62,000 nucleotides of DNA from Mesostigma viride (Eukaryota > Streptophyta > Mesostigmatophyceae > Mesostigmatales > Mesostigmataceae): NCBI GenBank assembly GCA_009746045.1, contig RPFO01001643.1:1-62000 (forward strand), in the 5' to 3' direction. A model generated the notes under the pieces. It was not told the origin of the DNA and searched no databases. It worked only from the letters and a program-made list of their open reading frames with translations. Below are positions 22,010-33,233 of the stretch, one piece after another. The first letter of the stretch is position 1, and each line of letters opens with the position of its first letter. The position numbers and the translations under genes are program-made.

Positions 22010-24310
22010 CAACGCATGCATGCCAGCCCCTCCCACACCCACGCACACATGTTAGCTATACCCCACAAACCCACGCATGGATTCCAGCCACCCCCCACAT
22101 GCCCGCATGCATGCCAGCCACCCCACCAATCCACGCACGCATGCCAGCCACCCCCACACCCACGCACGCATGCCAGCCACCCCACAACCCACTTATGCAT
22201 TCCAGCAACCCCCACAGCCACTTACGCATGCCAGCCACCCCCCACCCCCACGCACGCATGGCAGCCACCCCACGAACCCACGCACGCGTGCCAGCCCCCC
22301 CTTAAAACCACGCATGCATGGCAGCTCCCCACCACACCCACGCATGCATGCCACTCCCCCCGCCAACCACCCACGCATGCCAGCCCCCCGACACACGCAT
22401 GGCAGCCCCCCCCACACCCACGCACGCATGCCAGCCCTACCCCACATGCAGGCATGCATGCCAGCCACCCCCCACACCCACGCATGCATGCCAGCCCCTC
22501 CCACACCCACGCCCGCATGCCAGCTACCCCACAAACCCACGCATGCATGCCAGCGACCCCCCACATGCACGCATGCATGCCAGCCACCCCACCAACCCAC
22601 GCACGCATGCCAGCCCATCACAAACCCACTTATGCATGCCAGCCACCCCCCACACCCACGTACGCATGCCAGCCACCCCACACACCCACGCACGCATGGC
22701 AGCCACCCCACCAACCCACACACGCGTGCCAGCCCCCCCCTAACCCCACGCATGCATGGCAGCCCCCCACCACACCCACGCATGCATGCCACTCCCCCCC
22801 ACACCCACGCACGCATGCGAGCCCCCCCCACACCCACGCACGCATGCGAGCCCCCCCCACACCCACGCACGCATGCCAGCCCCACCCCACATGCAGGCAT
22901 GCATGCCAGCCACCCCCCACACCCACGCATGCATGCCAGCCCCTCCCACACCCACGCCCGCATGCCAGCTACCCCACAAACCCACGCATGCATGCCAGCG
23001 ACCCCCCACATGCACGCATGCATGCCAGCCACCCCACCAACCCACGCACGCATGCCAGCCCATCACAAACCCACTTATGCATGCCAGCCACCCCCCACAC
23101 CCACGTACGCATGCCAGCCACCCCACACACCCACGCACGCATGGCAGCCACCCCACCAACCCACACACGCGTGCCAGCCCCCCCTAACCCCACGCATGCA
23201 TGGCAGCCCCCCACCACACCCACGCATGCATGCCACTCCCCCCCACACCCACGCACGCATGCGAGCCCCCCCCACACCCACGCACGCATGCGAGGCCCCC
23301 CCACACCCACGCAAGCATGCCAGCCCCACCCCACATGCAGGCAAGCATGCCAGCCACCCCCCACACCCACGCATGCATGCCAACCCCTCCCACACCCACG
23401 CCTGCATGCCAGCTACCCCACAAACCCACGCATGCATGCCAGCGACCCCCCACATGCACGCATGCATGCCTGCCACCCCACCAACCCACGCACGCATGCC
23501 AGCCCATCACAAACCCACTTATGCATGCCAGCCACCCCCCACACCCACGTACGCATGCCAGCCACCCCACACACCCACGCACGCATGGCAGCCACCCCAC
23601 CAACCCACACACGCGTGCCAGCCCCCCCCTAACCCCACGCATGCATGGCAGCCCCCCACCACACCCACGCATGCATGCCACTCCCCCCCACACCCACGCA
23701 CGCATGCGAGCCCCCCCCACACCCACGCACGCATGCGAGCCCCCCACACACCCACGCACGCATGGCAGCCACCCCACGAACCCACACACGCGTGCCAGCC
23801 CCCCCCTAACCCCACGCATGCATGGCAGCCCCCCACCACACCCACGCATGCATGCCACTCCCCCCCACACCCACGCACGCATGCGAGCCACCCCCCACAC
23901 CCACGCATGCATGCCAACCCCTCCCACACCCACGCCTGCATGCCAGCTACCCCACAAACCCACGCATGCATGCCAGCGACCCCCCACATGCACGCATGCA
24001 TGCCTGCCACCCCACCAACCCACGCACGCATGCCAGCCCATCACAAACCCACTTATGCATGCCAGCCACCCCCCACACCCACGTACGCATGCCAGCCACC
24101 CCACACACCCACGCACGCATGGCAGCCACCCCACGAACCCACACACGCGTGCCAGCCCCCCCCTAACCACACGCATGCATGGCAGCCCCCCACCACACCC
24201 ACGCATGCATGCCACTCCCCCCCACACCCACGCACGCATGCGAGCCCCCCCCACACCCACGCACGCATGCGAGGCCCCCCACACCCACGCAAGCATGCCA
24301 GCCCCCCCCA
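22010..24310 (+). repeat. CATGC minisatellite of U3 (2.3 kb, higher-order)
   Basis: The monomer TAACCCCACGCATGCATGGC recurs at 22741, 23185 and 23630, giving a ~444-bp higher-order period of about 15 monomers. Shortened repeats follow at 23807 and 24164. Longer than in U1 because whole higher-order blocks were added. Confidence 0.93.
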
Positions 24311-25223
24311 TGAAGTCATAGTGGGCACCACGGAGTCATGCTATGTTTTAATTTTTTCAATTTAATAATGGGAATGACGGATGGTGCATGTGTGAACAAA
24401 GGAATGAAAGGATTGCCACTCAATGAATATTAATTAATGATGAAAATGGGAGTTTGCATGGGAGTGTTTGGTCCTTATGGCTGGCTTGCAAAAAGCAGTA
24501 CCCAAATTTCGAAGTATTTGACAGCGAAATATCTGTAAAGTATATCGCATGGTATAATTAATTAATGAATGGTACGCTGAAATTCATTGTGCGGGCTCTC
24601 TCTGCATGTGATAAACAATTTTAGCTTTGAGGGCATGCAACAAGACATGCTAGCATTAAAATGAAATTAAATTATAACATGACTAGTTGGGAGATCATGT
24701 ACGACAGACATGTAGCATAATTACGTACATGGCCACAATTGTGCCAATCAGGGCCCTCCTCTAGGTAGACTGTGCTAGGCAATTACAATTAGACAAATAA
24801 GGTCATTCAAAAAGGTTTAATTCTTCACCTACCTCCATCCATCCAGCAAGGGAATATGTTAGCCAGTGCTACATGATGATCTCCCAACGGAGTCATGTTA
24901 TGATGCGAAATAGTTCAGGATAAAATTTGTCAGAATTATTTCATTGTGGTTCAGTCCGAGCTGAAAATTTGTCAGAATTTTTAATTTCGATACGAACGTG
25001 ACGAAATTTCCAAGTATCTCACGCTCGGAGAGCTTTCACGGTGTTCACGGGGAAGGGTCCGTTGCGAGTGGCGCACGGAGGCGGTTCGTCCCGGTCGGAA
25101 TCGTCCGCTCGCGCGTCCTCCGTGGAAGGGTCTTGGCGCGTCGCGCGGGCCGGTGCGGTTGGCGCCCAGAAGGTCGACTATCGGCCTCTGGGCCGCTAGC
25201 GGCGAGTCACGTCCTCTCAAGTC

Positions 25224-25266
25224 GGGGAGGGGGGGCGATAGCCCCCCCTCCCCCACTTTTTTCTTG
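25224..25266 (+). repeat. 3' terminal hairpin and CTTG of U3
   Basis: 13-bp stem at 25224-25253 with GATA loop. CTTG ends at 25266. Confidence 0.8.
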
Positions 25267-26157
25267 TCCCCTACTAGTAACTACGATTTATGAAGCCCGA
25301 AAACTTTGGCCGAGGCCGTAGGCCGAAGGTGGGGCCGTCCCCCGCGCCCCCTAGCGCGGGAGCGGACGACGTCCAGGACCGTAGCGAGATGGCCAATCGC
25401 CGTAGTACAAAGAAAATCCCCAAACCTTGGAGATCGAGTCTCAGGAAGTCTGAACGGGTGCTGAAACGCTGAACATGTTCAGACTTTTGCGGGCAGGTGG
25501 GGCGTCTCGCCAATCCGCGCGGCCTCAGGAATTACGGCGCGTTGACTCTTTTAAACGTCAAACAAGCTACTGGCGAATGGATCTCTCCTCAAACTTTTCC
25601 AGTTTCCCGTTGCACCACTTTGGACAAGGGGACCAACCGGTGCACGCCGTTTCGAATAACGCGCTCGAGGTTAGGGCCACAACGTGAATGGAATGCGATT
25701 TTCTGAACGGATGGATCAAATTTGCAGGACGGGTGGAAGGTTCAGAGCCGAACTGGCGTTCAGTCAGGGTGGGGTGAAATAGTTCAGGCCGAAATTTGGC
25801 ACATTTTCAATGGAAATACGAACGTAACGAAATTTCCAAGTATCTTCCACCGAAATATCTCTAAAGTATATCGCATGGTATAATCGCATGGAAAAAAGTC
25901 TTGCTGGGCAGTGGGAACTGGGAATTATTGGCAAAGCGTGCGGCATGCTCGGGGCGAAAAACAAAGTGACGTGCTGCGCGAGCAATTTTCCTTGTGCTGG
26001 CTGGCGATGGCAGGCAACGTAGGCTAGAAAATTGGGATGGGGAATGCGCAGCCATGGTTTTATACGTCAAAATTTTATGTTTGAAGAGCAAGTGCGAAAT
26101 TTTATGAGCTGGAGGTGCGTCAACGGAGTGATACCTGCGTGGGAGAGGTCCGTGTCG

Positions 26158-26991
26158 CTATGGCGACCTGGAAATGGAATGTCGTTGTAGATTTAGGTAT
26201 TGTAGTATCATGCTTAACTGCTTTACGTATTGGGTGCCTAGTGAAATCAGTTTGCTGTTCGTGGAAGGCTTGGGGTGTGGCCAACGAGCTTCTGCTGTCG
26301 CCACATCATATTGGAAAGAACGCTGGATTTTTTGCCACGGGACGTAACCGGCGATGCCGATGGTGAGGCGTTTGTTTCGATGACCGGGGTAGTACCTGCT
26401 CTCTTTCTGATGCATTTTCATGGTTGCGTTCTTTCCATTTCGCCGAATCCACCTAGTCGCAGCAAAGACATAGCGTAGCAAGGGTCTGCGTTTTATTTTC
26501 TTAGCCGTGCAGGACGCCATCTTCATGGTCCTTCGCATGTCCTGTGTGAACGTCCGTTGCCCAAGGATCTGTGATGCTTTTTTCTGGAATATACTGGGCG
26601 GTGAAAGCCCCTCTGGATGCTTGCCTGGTCACGGGTTTGGGGCGTCATTTACTGCTGTACTGGCTGACATTCATGGTGCTTTCTGCGTAAGCTGACTTGC
26701 TTCGCACGTGGATTTTGACTGGACTGAAGAGCGCGTCTGGTAGCATGTTTACGTGGTGTATAAGGTGATCAATCAACCATTTGTTTATAGAAGGTGTGAC
26801 AATAGAAGGTGTGTTATATATTTCTTCATCAAGCATGTCAAAAGTAATCTCCACTCGCTTACAACCTGAATTTTGCTTTGCTGGGTCTGCTGTGTTTGTG
26901 TCTCACTGTGCAGGCTATCCCCTTGGTTGATCAACCAGGTGATTTTTGGTGGCAGCGGGGCCATATACTCTTCTTGGCGTTTTTCATCCAT
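26158..26991 (-). pseudogene. Decayed minus-strand frame in U4
   Basis: Same broken structure as U1. The downstream frame carries the U3 substitutions. Confidence 0.4.
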
Positions 26992-27002
26992 GGCATGTCA
27001 AC

Positions 27003-28147
27003 CAACGCATGCATGGCAGCCCCTCCCACACCCACGCACACATGTTAGCTATACCCCACAAACCCACGCATGGATTCCAGCCACCCCCCACATGCCCGCA
27101 TGCATGCCAGCCACCCCACCAATCCACGCACGCATGCCAGCCACCCCCACACCCACGCACGCATGCCAGCCACCCCACAACCCACTTATGCATTCCAGCA
27201 ACCCCCACAGCCACTTACGCATGCCAGCCACCCCCACCCCCACGCACGCATGGCAGCCACCCCACGAACCCACGCACGCGTGCCAGCCCCCCCTTAAAAC
27301 CACGCATGCATGGCAGCTCCCCACCACACCCACGCATGCATGCCACTCCCCCCGCCAACCACCCACGCATGCCAGCCCCCCGACACACGCATGGCAGCCC
27401 CCCCCACACCCACGCACGCATGCCAGCCCTACCCCACATGCAGGCATGCATGCCAGCCACCCCCCACACCCACGCATGCATGCCAGCCCCTCCCACACCC
27501 ACGCCCGCATGCCAGCTACCCCACAAACCCACGCATGCATGCCAGCGACCCCCCACATGCACGCATGCATGCCAGCCACCCCACCAACCCACACACGCGT
27601 GCCAGCCCCCCCTAACCCCACGCATGCATGGCAGCCCCCCACCACACCCACGCATGCATGCCACTCCCCCCCACACCCACGCACGCATGCGAGCCCCCCC
27701 CACACCCACGCACGCATGCCAGCCCCACCCCACATGCAGGCATGCATGCCAGCCACCCCCCACACCCACGCATGCATGCCAGCCCCTCCCACACCCACGC
27801 CTGCATGCCAGCTACCCCACAAACCCACGCATGCATGCCAGCGACCCCCCACATGCACGCATGCATGCCAGCCACCCCACCAACCCACGCACGCATGCCA
27901 GCCCATCACAAACCCACTTATGCATGCCAGCCACCCCCCACACCCACGTACGCATGCCAGCCACCCCACACACCCACGCACGCATGGCAGCCACCCCACG
28001 AACCCTCACACGCGTGCCAGCCCCCCCCTAACCCCACGCATGCATGGCAGCCCCCCACCACACCCACGCATGCATGCCACTCCCCCCCACACCCACGCAC
28101 GCATGCGAGGCCCCCCCACATCCACGCAAGCATGCCAGCCCCCCCCA
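27003..28147 (+). repeat. CATGC minisatellite of U4
   Basis: Monomer order matches U1 and U2, with small C-run differences. Confidence 0.95.
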
Positions 28148-28293
28148 TGAAGTCATAGTGGGCACCACGGAGTCATGCTATGATTTAATTTTTTCAATTT
28201 AATAATGGGAATGACGGATGGTGCATGTGTGAACAAAGGAATGAAAGGATTGCCACTCAATGAATATTAATTAACCCGTGTTTTTTTTTTTAG

Positions 28294-28311
28294 AACGCGA
28301 TATACTGCGTT
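28294..28311. repeat. Subterminal palindrome, left end
   Basis: AACGCGATATACTGCGTT, an imperfect palindrome matching the right-end repeats of the same element. Confidence 0.7.
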
Positions 28312-29951
28312 GTAAGCTATTTATAGAACACGTCATAACATCTAGGGAAAATTTTTTTTCATAGTCATGTGTATACTTTCCTGAAAGCCCATAAATCAAA
28401 GGATTTTTTGAGCTACTCAGACCTACAATATGCTAATTCATTAGAGAGATACACTGGTTTGAATACAGGGGGGTCTGGCCATGACCGCGATTTGTTGACC
28501 CTAGGTCACAAGTCATGTGCTTATTCACAAATGGTTCATGAAAAAAATCTGGCTTCTTGCACGAGCTATGGGCAACATATGCAGGCTCTGTGAAACGAAA
28601 CTCAGGCCCATTGGGCCACTGGAGCTATTTTTTATTAGCATTACAATTACAACGCAGTACAACGCAGTGGGAAAAATGAGAGCCCTTCACAACATGACCC
28701 AACGACACGAGCCCCATAAACGGGGATATCATGAGCTAGGAGGGTCAAAACGTTGAAAATAGGTGTTGTATAAGTTATACAGCATCAAACATGCATCAAA
28801 CATCATGACTGGATGACATAATATGACTGAATCAGGCAGCCATAGCCAAAGCATCATCCACTCTCACAACGTGTTGAGCACATGCCTCGTGGGAAGGGAG
28901 GCACTGGGTTTTCATTCCATAACGTGTGCAATGCTGAAAGAAAGAGGCATGTGTAATGCAAGGCTTGGATAGGTTGAGTGATCCATGAGCTTACATGCAG
29001 GCAAAGATGACGCTGGAATGCATGCTAGCAAATGGTGGCAAGATGCCAACAACGCATGATTATACACCATGATTATGGGCACCTAGCTTATCTTCTTGCA
29101 CAATCAACGCAGTATAAACCATCAATATCCAATCCTCACGATATATGCACGGCTTGACGACGTATAAAGCACCTAAATAGTGCACAACTGCAGCCTGCTA
29201 TGGCTGACATGCAAGCAACGTCGAGTAGGATGGCGGTCTTAGAGAGGCTGGGCAGAGGTCGGCAGAAATAAGTGGAAAACTGGCAGAAACTAGGTAGAAA
29301 CACGATATACTTACGCCTGCAAGCACTATTGAGCCGGTGGCAGAGGCCATTTCCAGGGAAATACAGCATACCGTAGCAATAGCCACGGTCACGCCTTACG
29401 CTATTTGCAGGCACCATCATGCCCGGAGCTACCCAATAAAAGTCTGCACAAATCTCGGTTTAGCCGAGAGTCCGGGCGTTCGGAATGAATAAACATGTGT
29501 TAAGAAGTCGAAACACCATGGAAATACCAAGCATGGTGCCGCAGCAGACCCGAGTCTTGGCGTAATAATATGTATGCCGGTTTCCAGGGGTTCCGCATGA
29601 AAGTTGGGTGAGAAACTGGAAAAATCTACGTTTCCTTTGCCCCAGTACCTCAACAAACTCGTAGAAACCTAATTATCAACCTTTGAACGCATAATCATGG
29701 TCGTGCCACCCAACAGCCACTGAAATTCGCGCGAAAACTGGCGAGATCTACCTGCCGCCATCGCCGTCGTCTTCACCTTCGTCCCGCGAAAATGCCTGAT
29801 TTCAGTGGTACATATTTGTTTGCAGCTGTCACAAAAAAAATCCAAAAAATACCAGGATTTTTTCTTGAGTTCTACGGGATGTAAGGAGGCCGTCCACCGA
29901 GTTTCAGACCGAAAATCTCGTATCTACTGTGCCTGCCACGTGTCAGATTAC

Positions 29952-29997
29952 AACGCGATACATCGCGTTCTAACCCTACAACGCGATACATCGCGTT
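29952..29997. repeat. Duplicated subterminal palindrome, right end
   Basis: AACGCGATACATCGCGTT occurs at 29952-29969 and 29980-29997. Each is a near-perfect palindrome and a likely transposase binding site by analogy with subterminal repeats. Confidence 0.7.
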
Positions 29998-30877
29998 GTA
30001 AAAAAACACGGGTTAATGATGAAAATGGGAGTTTGCATGGGAGTGTTTGGTCCTTATGGCTGGCTTGCAAAAAGCAGTACCCAAATTTCGAAGTATTTGA
30101 CAGCGAAATATCTGTAAAGTATATCGCATGGTATAATTAATTAATGAATGGTACGCTGAAATTCATTGTGCGGGCTCTCTCTGCATGTGATAAACAATTT
30201 TAGCTTTGAGGGCATGCAACAAGACATGCTAGCATTAAAATGAAATTAGATTATAACATGACTAGTTGGGAGATCATGTACGACATGTAGCATAATTACG
30301 TACATGGCCACAATTGTGCCAATCAGGGCCCTCCTCTAGGTAGACTGTGCTAGGCAATTACAATTAGACAAATAAGGTCATTCAAAAAGGTTTAATTCTT
30401 CACCTACCTCCATCCATCCAGCAAGGGAATATGTTAGCCAGTGCTACATGATGATCTCCCATCGGAGTCATGTTATGATGCGAAATAGTTCAGGATAAAA
30501 TTTGTCAGAATTTCACTGGCGATACGAACGTAACGAAATTTCCAAGTATCCGACGCCGAAATATCATTGTTGTATCGAATGGTATGCTGAAATTCATTGT
30601 GGTTCTGTCCGAGCTCACAAATTTGTCAGAAATTTCATTTTCGATACGAACGTGACGAAATTTCCAAGTATCTCACGCTCGGAGAGCTTCCACGGTGTTG
30701 ACGGGGAAGGGTCCGTTGCGCGTGGCGCACGGCGGCGGTTCGTCCCGGTCGGAATCGTCCGCCCGCGCGTCCTCCGTGGAAGGGTCTTGGCGCGTCGCGC
30801 GTGCCGGTGCGGTTGGCGCCCAGAAGGTCGACTATCGGCCTCTGGGCCGCTAGCGGCGAGTCACGTCCTCTCAAGTC

Positions 30878-30920
30878 GGGGAGGGGGGGCGATAGCCCCC
30901 CCTCCCCCATTTTTTTCTTG
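30878..30920 (+). repeat. 3' terminal hairpin and CTTG of U4
   Basis: 13-bp stem at 30878-30907 with GATA loop. CTTG ends at 30920, abutting the diverged start of U5. Confidence 0.8.
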
Positions 30921-31383
30921 TCCCCCTCTAGTGACTACGATTAACCCCAACGCAAAAGTTTGGCGAACCGTGAGGCCCGAAAAGTGGCCCGTACGAAAAC
31001 CGCGAGCGCAGGGCGGCCGATAGTCAGGGCGATCCGGGGATCCGCGGTGGCGCCCAATCGGAGCAGTTGCCCGAAAAGTGGCAAACTAGGCAGATCGACT
31101 GTCACAAAGTCTGAACGGGGTCTGAAACGGCAGTTACGTCCAGATCCGGTTCAGCACTTTTGCGGGCAGGTGGGAGGCCAGCCAATGTCCGCGGCCAGAT
31201 AAAAATACGGAACCCGGCACGATGTCGGCTTCTTCGCGGCCGTCAAACTCTTTGATCGCGAATCAAACTTCCCATGGACTGCGGCGATCAACTGCGGCTA
31301 CTGGGCCCATCGCTTGGCCGAGAGGGCGCCGTCCTAAAAATTCGTAGCGTTCAGTGCGTCAGTTCGACGGAGCGTTCAGAAAT

Positions 31384-31420
31384 TGTTGAGAAACCGTGCA
31401 AAAAATGTTGAGAAACCGTG
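31384..31420 (+). repeat. Short direct repeat in U5
   Basis: TGTTGAGAAACCGTG at 31384-31398 and 31406-31420. Confidence 0.8.
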
Positions 31421-31510
31421 AAATTTTGGGCGTTACGGCCGTTTTGTTGTCGGCATTTCGTTCAGAAACCGTTTCACTGAGTTGTTCCGCATCACTTTTC
31501 GATTCAGACC

Positions 31511-31810
31511 GAAGTTAAAGTCTGAACGTGATCTGACTTAATTTTAGTTGAAAAGTACACGCAAAATTTAAGTTGGAGGAGCGGAGCGTAGTACGATGCT
31601 TGCTGGACGAACTTTGCCAGATTCTGAGCCGATTCTGGACTCAGTCAGCGCTGATGGAATCTAAATTTTGCTGAAATCAAATGTGCTACGAAATTTTGCC
31701 CGAAGTTACAGTCTGAGCAAGATGTGACTGATATTTATACGCAAAGTTTTAGTTGGAGGAGTGGAGAGTAGTAGGATGCTTGCTGGACGAATTTCTGCCA
31801 GATTCCGTAC
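31511..31810 (+). repeat. Diverged ~191-bp tandem duplication in U5
   Basis: Sequence from 31511 (GAAGTTAAAGTCTGA, then AGTTGGAGGAGCGGAG and GATGCTTGCTGGACGAA) recurs from 31702 with about 15-20% differences by eye. The U1-type units lack this block. Confidence 0.7.
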
Positions 31811-32239
31811 TTACCAAGCTGGGAAAAAATGACTTGGAGGATTTTCAAGTGGGTAGTACGCGGTGCTGGACCGCCTGGACGCGCCCAAGCAATCGAACGT
31901 GCATAAACCAGGACTGCGAGGGGGTGAGGGGGCGACATGCTGCGACAGCACTTGAATTTAATTTCCTGCTGGCTGGGGATGGCGGTCAACGCTGCCTGGA
32001 AAATTGGGGTTGGACAATGCGTGGGCATTGCTTTTAAAGCGTTCAATGTTCCATTTCGATGCGTACCCTTGAATTGTTTCTGATCTGGCTGGACGTCGGT
32101 GGGCAGTCACGTGCGTGGGAGAGGTTCGGGGCGCTAAGGCCTGCTGCGATAGCTAGCGACCTGGAAATGGAATGTCGTTGTAGATTTAGGTATTATGTTA
32201 TCGTGCTTCTTTGCTTGACGTATTGGGTGCCTAGTGAAA

Positions 32240-33104
32240 TCAGTTTGCTGTTCGTGGAAGGCGTGGGTGTGGCCGACGAGTTTCTGTTGTCGTCACACAA
32301 TATTGGAATGAACGCTGGATTTGTTGCCACGGGACATACGCTGGCGATGCCGATGGTGAGTCGTTTGTTTCGATGGCCGTGCTAGTGCCTGCTCTCTTTC
32401 TGATGCGTTTCCTCGGTTGCGTTGTTTCCATTTGGCAGAATTCACGTAGTCGCAGCGAAGACATAGCGTAGCAAGGGTCTGCGTTTCATTTTCTTAGCCG
32501 TGCAGGACGCCATCTTCATGGTCCTTCGGGTTTCCCGTGTCAACGTCCGTTGCCAGAGGATCTGTGATGCTTTTTTCTGGAATATACTGGGCGGTGAAAG
32601 CCCCTGTGGATGCTTGCCTGGTAACGAGTTTAGGGCGTCGTTTACTGCTGTACTCGCTGACATTCATGGTGCTGACTGCGTAAGATAATCTGCCTTGCTT
32701 CGCACGTGGATTTTCACTGGGCTGAAGAGCGCGTCTGGTAACATGTTTACGTGGTGTATAAGGTGATCAATCAACCATTTGTTCATAGAAGGTGTGACAG
32801 TAGAAGGCGTTTTATATTTCTTCATCAAGCAAGTCAAAAGTAATCTCCACTGGCTTACAACCTGAATCTTGCTTTGCTGGGTCTGCTGTGTTCCTGTCTC
32901 ATTGTGCAGGCTATCCCCTTGGTTGACCAACCAGGTGATTTGTGGTGCCAGCGAGGCCATATTGGTTTTCTTCTCATTTTCCATCCGTGGCAACGGACCG
33001 CATGGGCGGGCGGGAGGGCAGAGAGGGCAGGGCAGGCCAGGCCAGGCGAGGCAGGAAAGGCTGCAAGGGTATGCAGCACAGGTAGGCTGGCAGGCAAGGG
33101 CCAT
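32240..33104 (-). pseudogene. Best-preserved copy of the minus-strand frame (U5)
   Basis: In U5 the frame starting at 33104 stays open for 146 codons to 32664. It joins the parts that are separated by a frameshift in U1: ITWLVNQGDSLHNETGTQQT, then the core NKWLIDHLIHHVNMLPDALF and SPVKIHVRSK. In that core, U5 and U1 differ by three silent changes (CTA/TTA, AGT/AGC, GTC/GTG) and no replacement, hinting at past protein constraint. The first ~40 codons lie in purine-rich DNA, so an internal start such as the Met at residue 41 or 49 is more likely. Further downstream a second frame is open at 32663-32442, and a third (32464-32240) follows an in-frame stop. I do not recognise the family. Confidence 0.5.
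33004..33018 (+). other. Perfect G-quadruplex motif
   Basis: GGGCGGGCGGGAGGG: four G-tracts with one-base loops, a canonical very stable G4 motif. It heads a purine-rich 180-bp stretch found only in U5. Confidence 0.75.
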
Positions 33105-33180
33105 GGGGCATAAGCCATGGGGCTTGAGCTACGAGCCTTGGGGCATGGGGTTGGGGGAGGCGGCAAACAGACGGGCAGGC
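33004..33180 (+). repeat. Purine-rich low-complexity stretch in U5
   Basis: GGCAGG/GGCCAGG-type degenerate repeats with repeated CATGGGGC pieces, lying between the frame remnant and the minisatellite. Confidence 0.75.
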
Positions 33181-33233
33181 AGCCAGCCACATCCACATGA
33201 TTAGGGGCCAGACAGCAATCAGGGGCACCGCGG

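Larger units (their letters stand above)
20401..25266 (+). repeat. Large tandem unit U3 (4866 bp)
   Basis: Starts with the variant TCCCCTAATGTAACTACG, shared only with U9. It lacks the ~100-bp monomer block before CAGTGGGAACTGGG near 20914 and has the longest minisatellite. Confidence 0.92.
28275..30012. mobile_element. PiggyBac-like non-autonomous element (1738 bp)
   Basis: Flanked by TTAA on both sides (28271-28274 and 30013-30016). The uninterrupted site ATTAATTAATGATG is present in other units. Ends are CCCGTGTTTTTTT and its complement, followed by copies of AACGCGAT..., which are inverted between the two ends. A TTAA target with CCC/GGG ends is the piggyBac signature. I see no transposase. 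Frames of 74-111 codons inside are not recognisable, so the element is probably mobilised in trans. Confidence 0.8.
25267..30920 (+). repeat. Large tandem unit U4 (5654 bp)
   Basis: U1-like unit lengthened by a 1.7-kb piggyBac-like insertion at 28275. Downstream modules resume exactly after the target duplication. Confidence 0.92.

Noticed and set aside
22077-24365. Very long open frames (up to 762 codons) across the CATGC minisatellites on both strands
   Set aside because: Several frames on both strands are open at once because the monomers lack stop codons. Length tracks repeat number, C-run indels shift frames freely between units, and the product is simple His/Pro/Thr or Gly/Trp/Cys repeats.
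29136-29420. Transposase within the piggyBac-like element
   Set aside because: The frames inside are at most about 110 codons, and none shows the aspartate-rich catalytic pattern or any recognisable domain.
29966-29978. Telomere-type repeat (CTAACCCTA)
   Set aside because: A single occurrence between the two palindromes of the piggyBac-like element, not a tandem tract.
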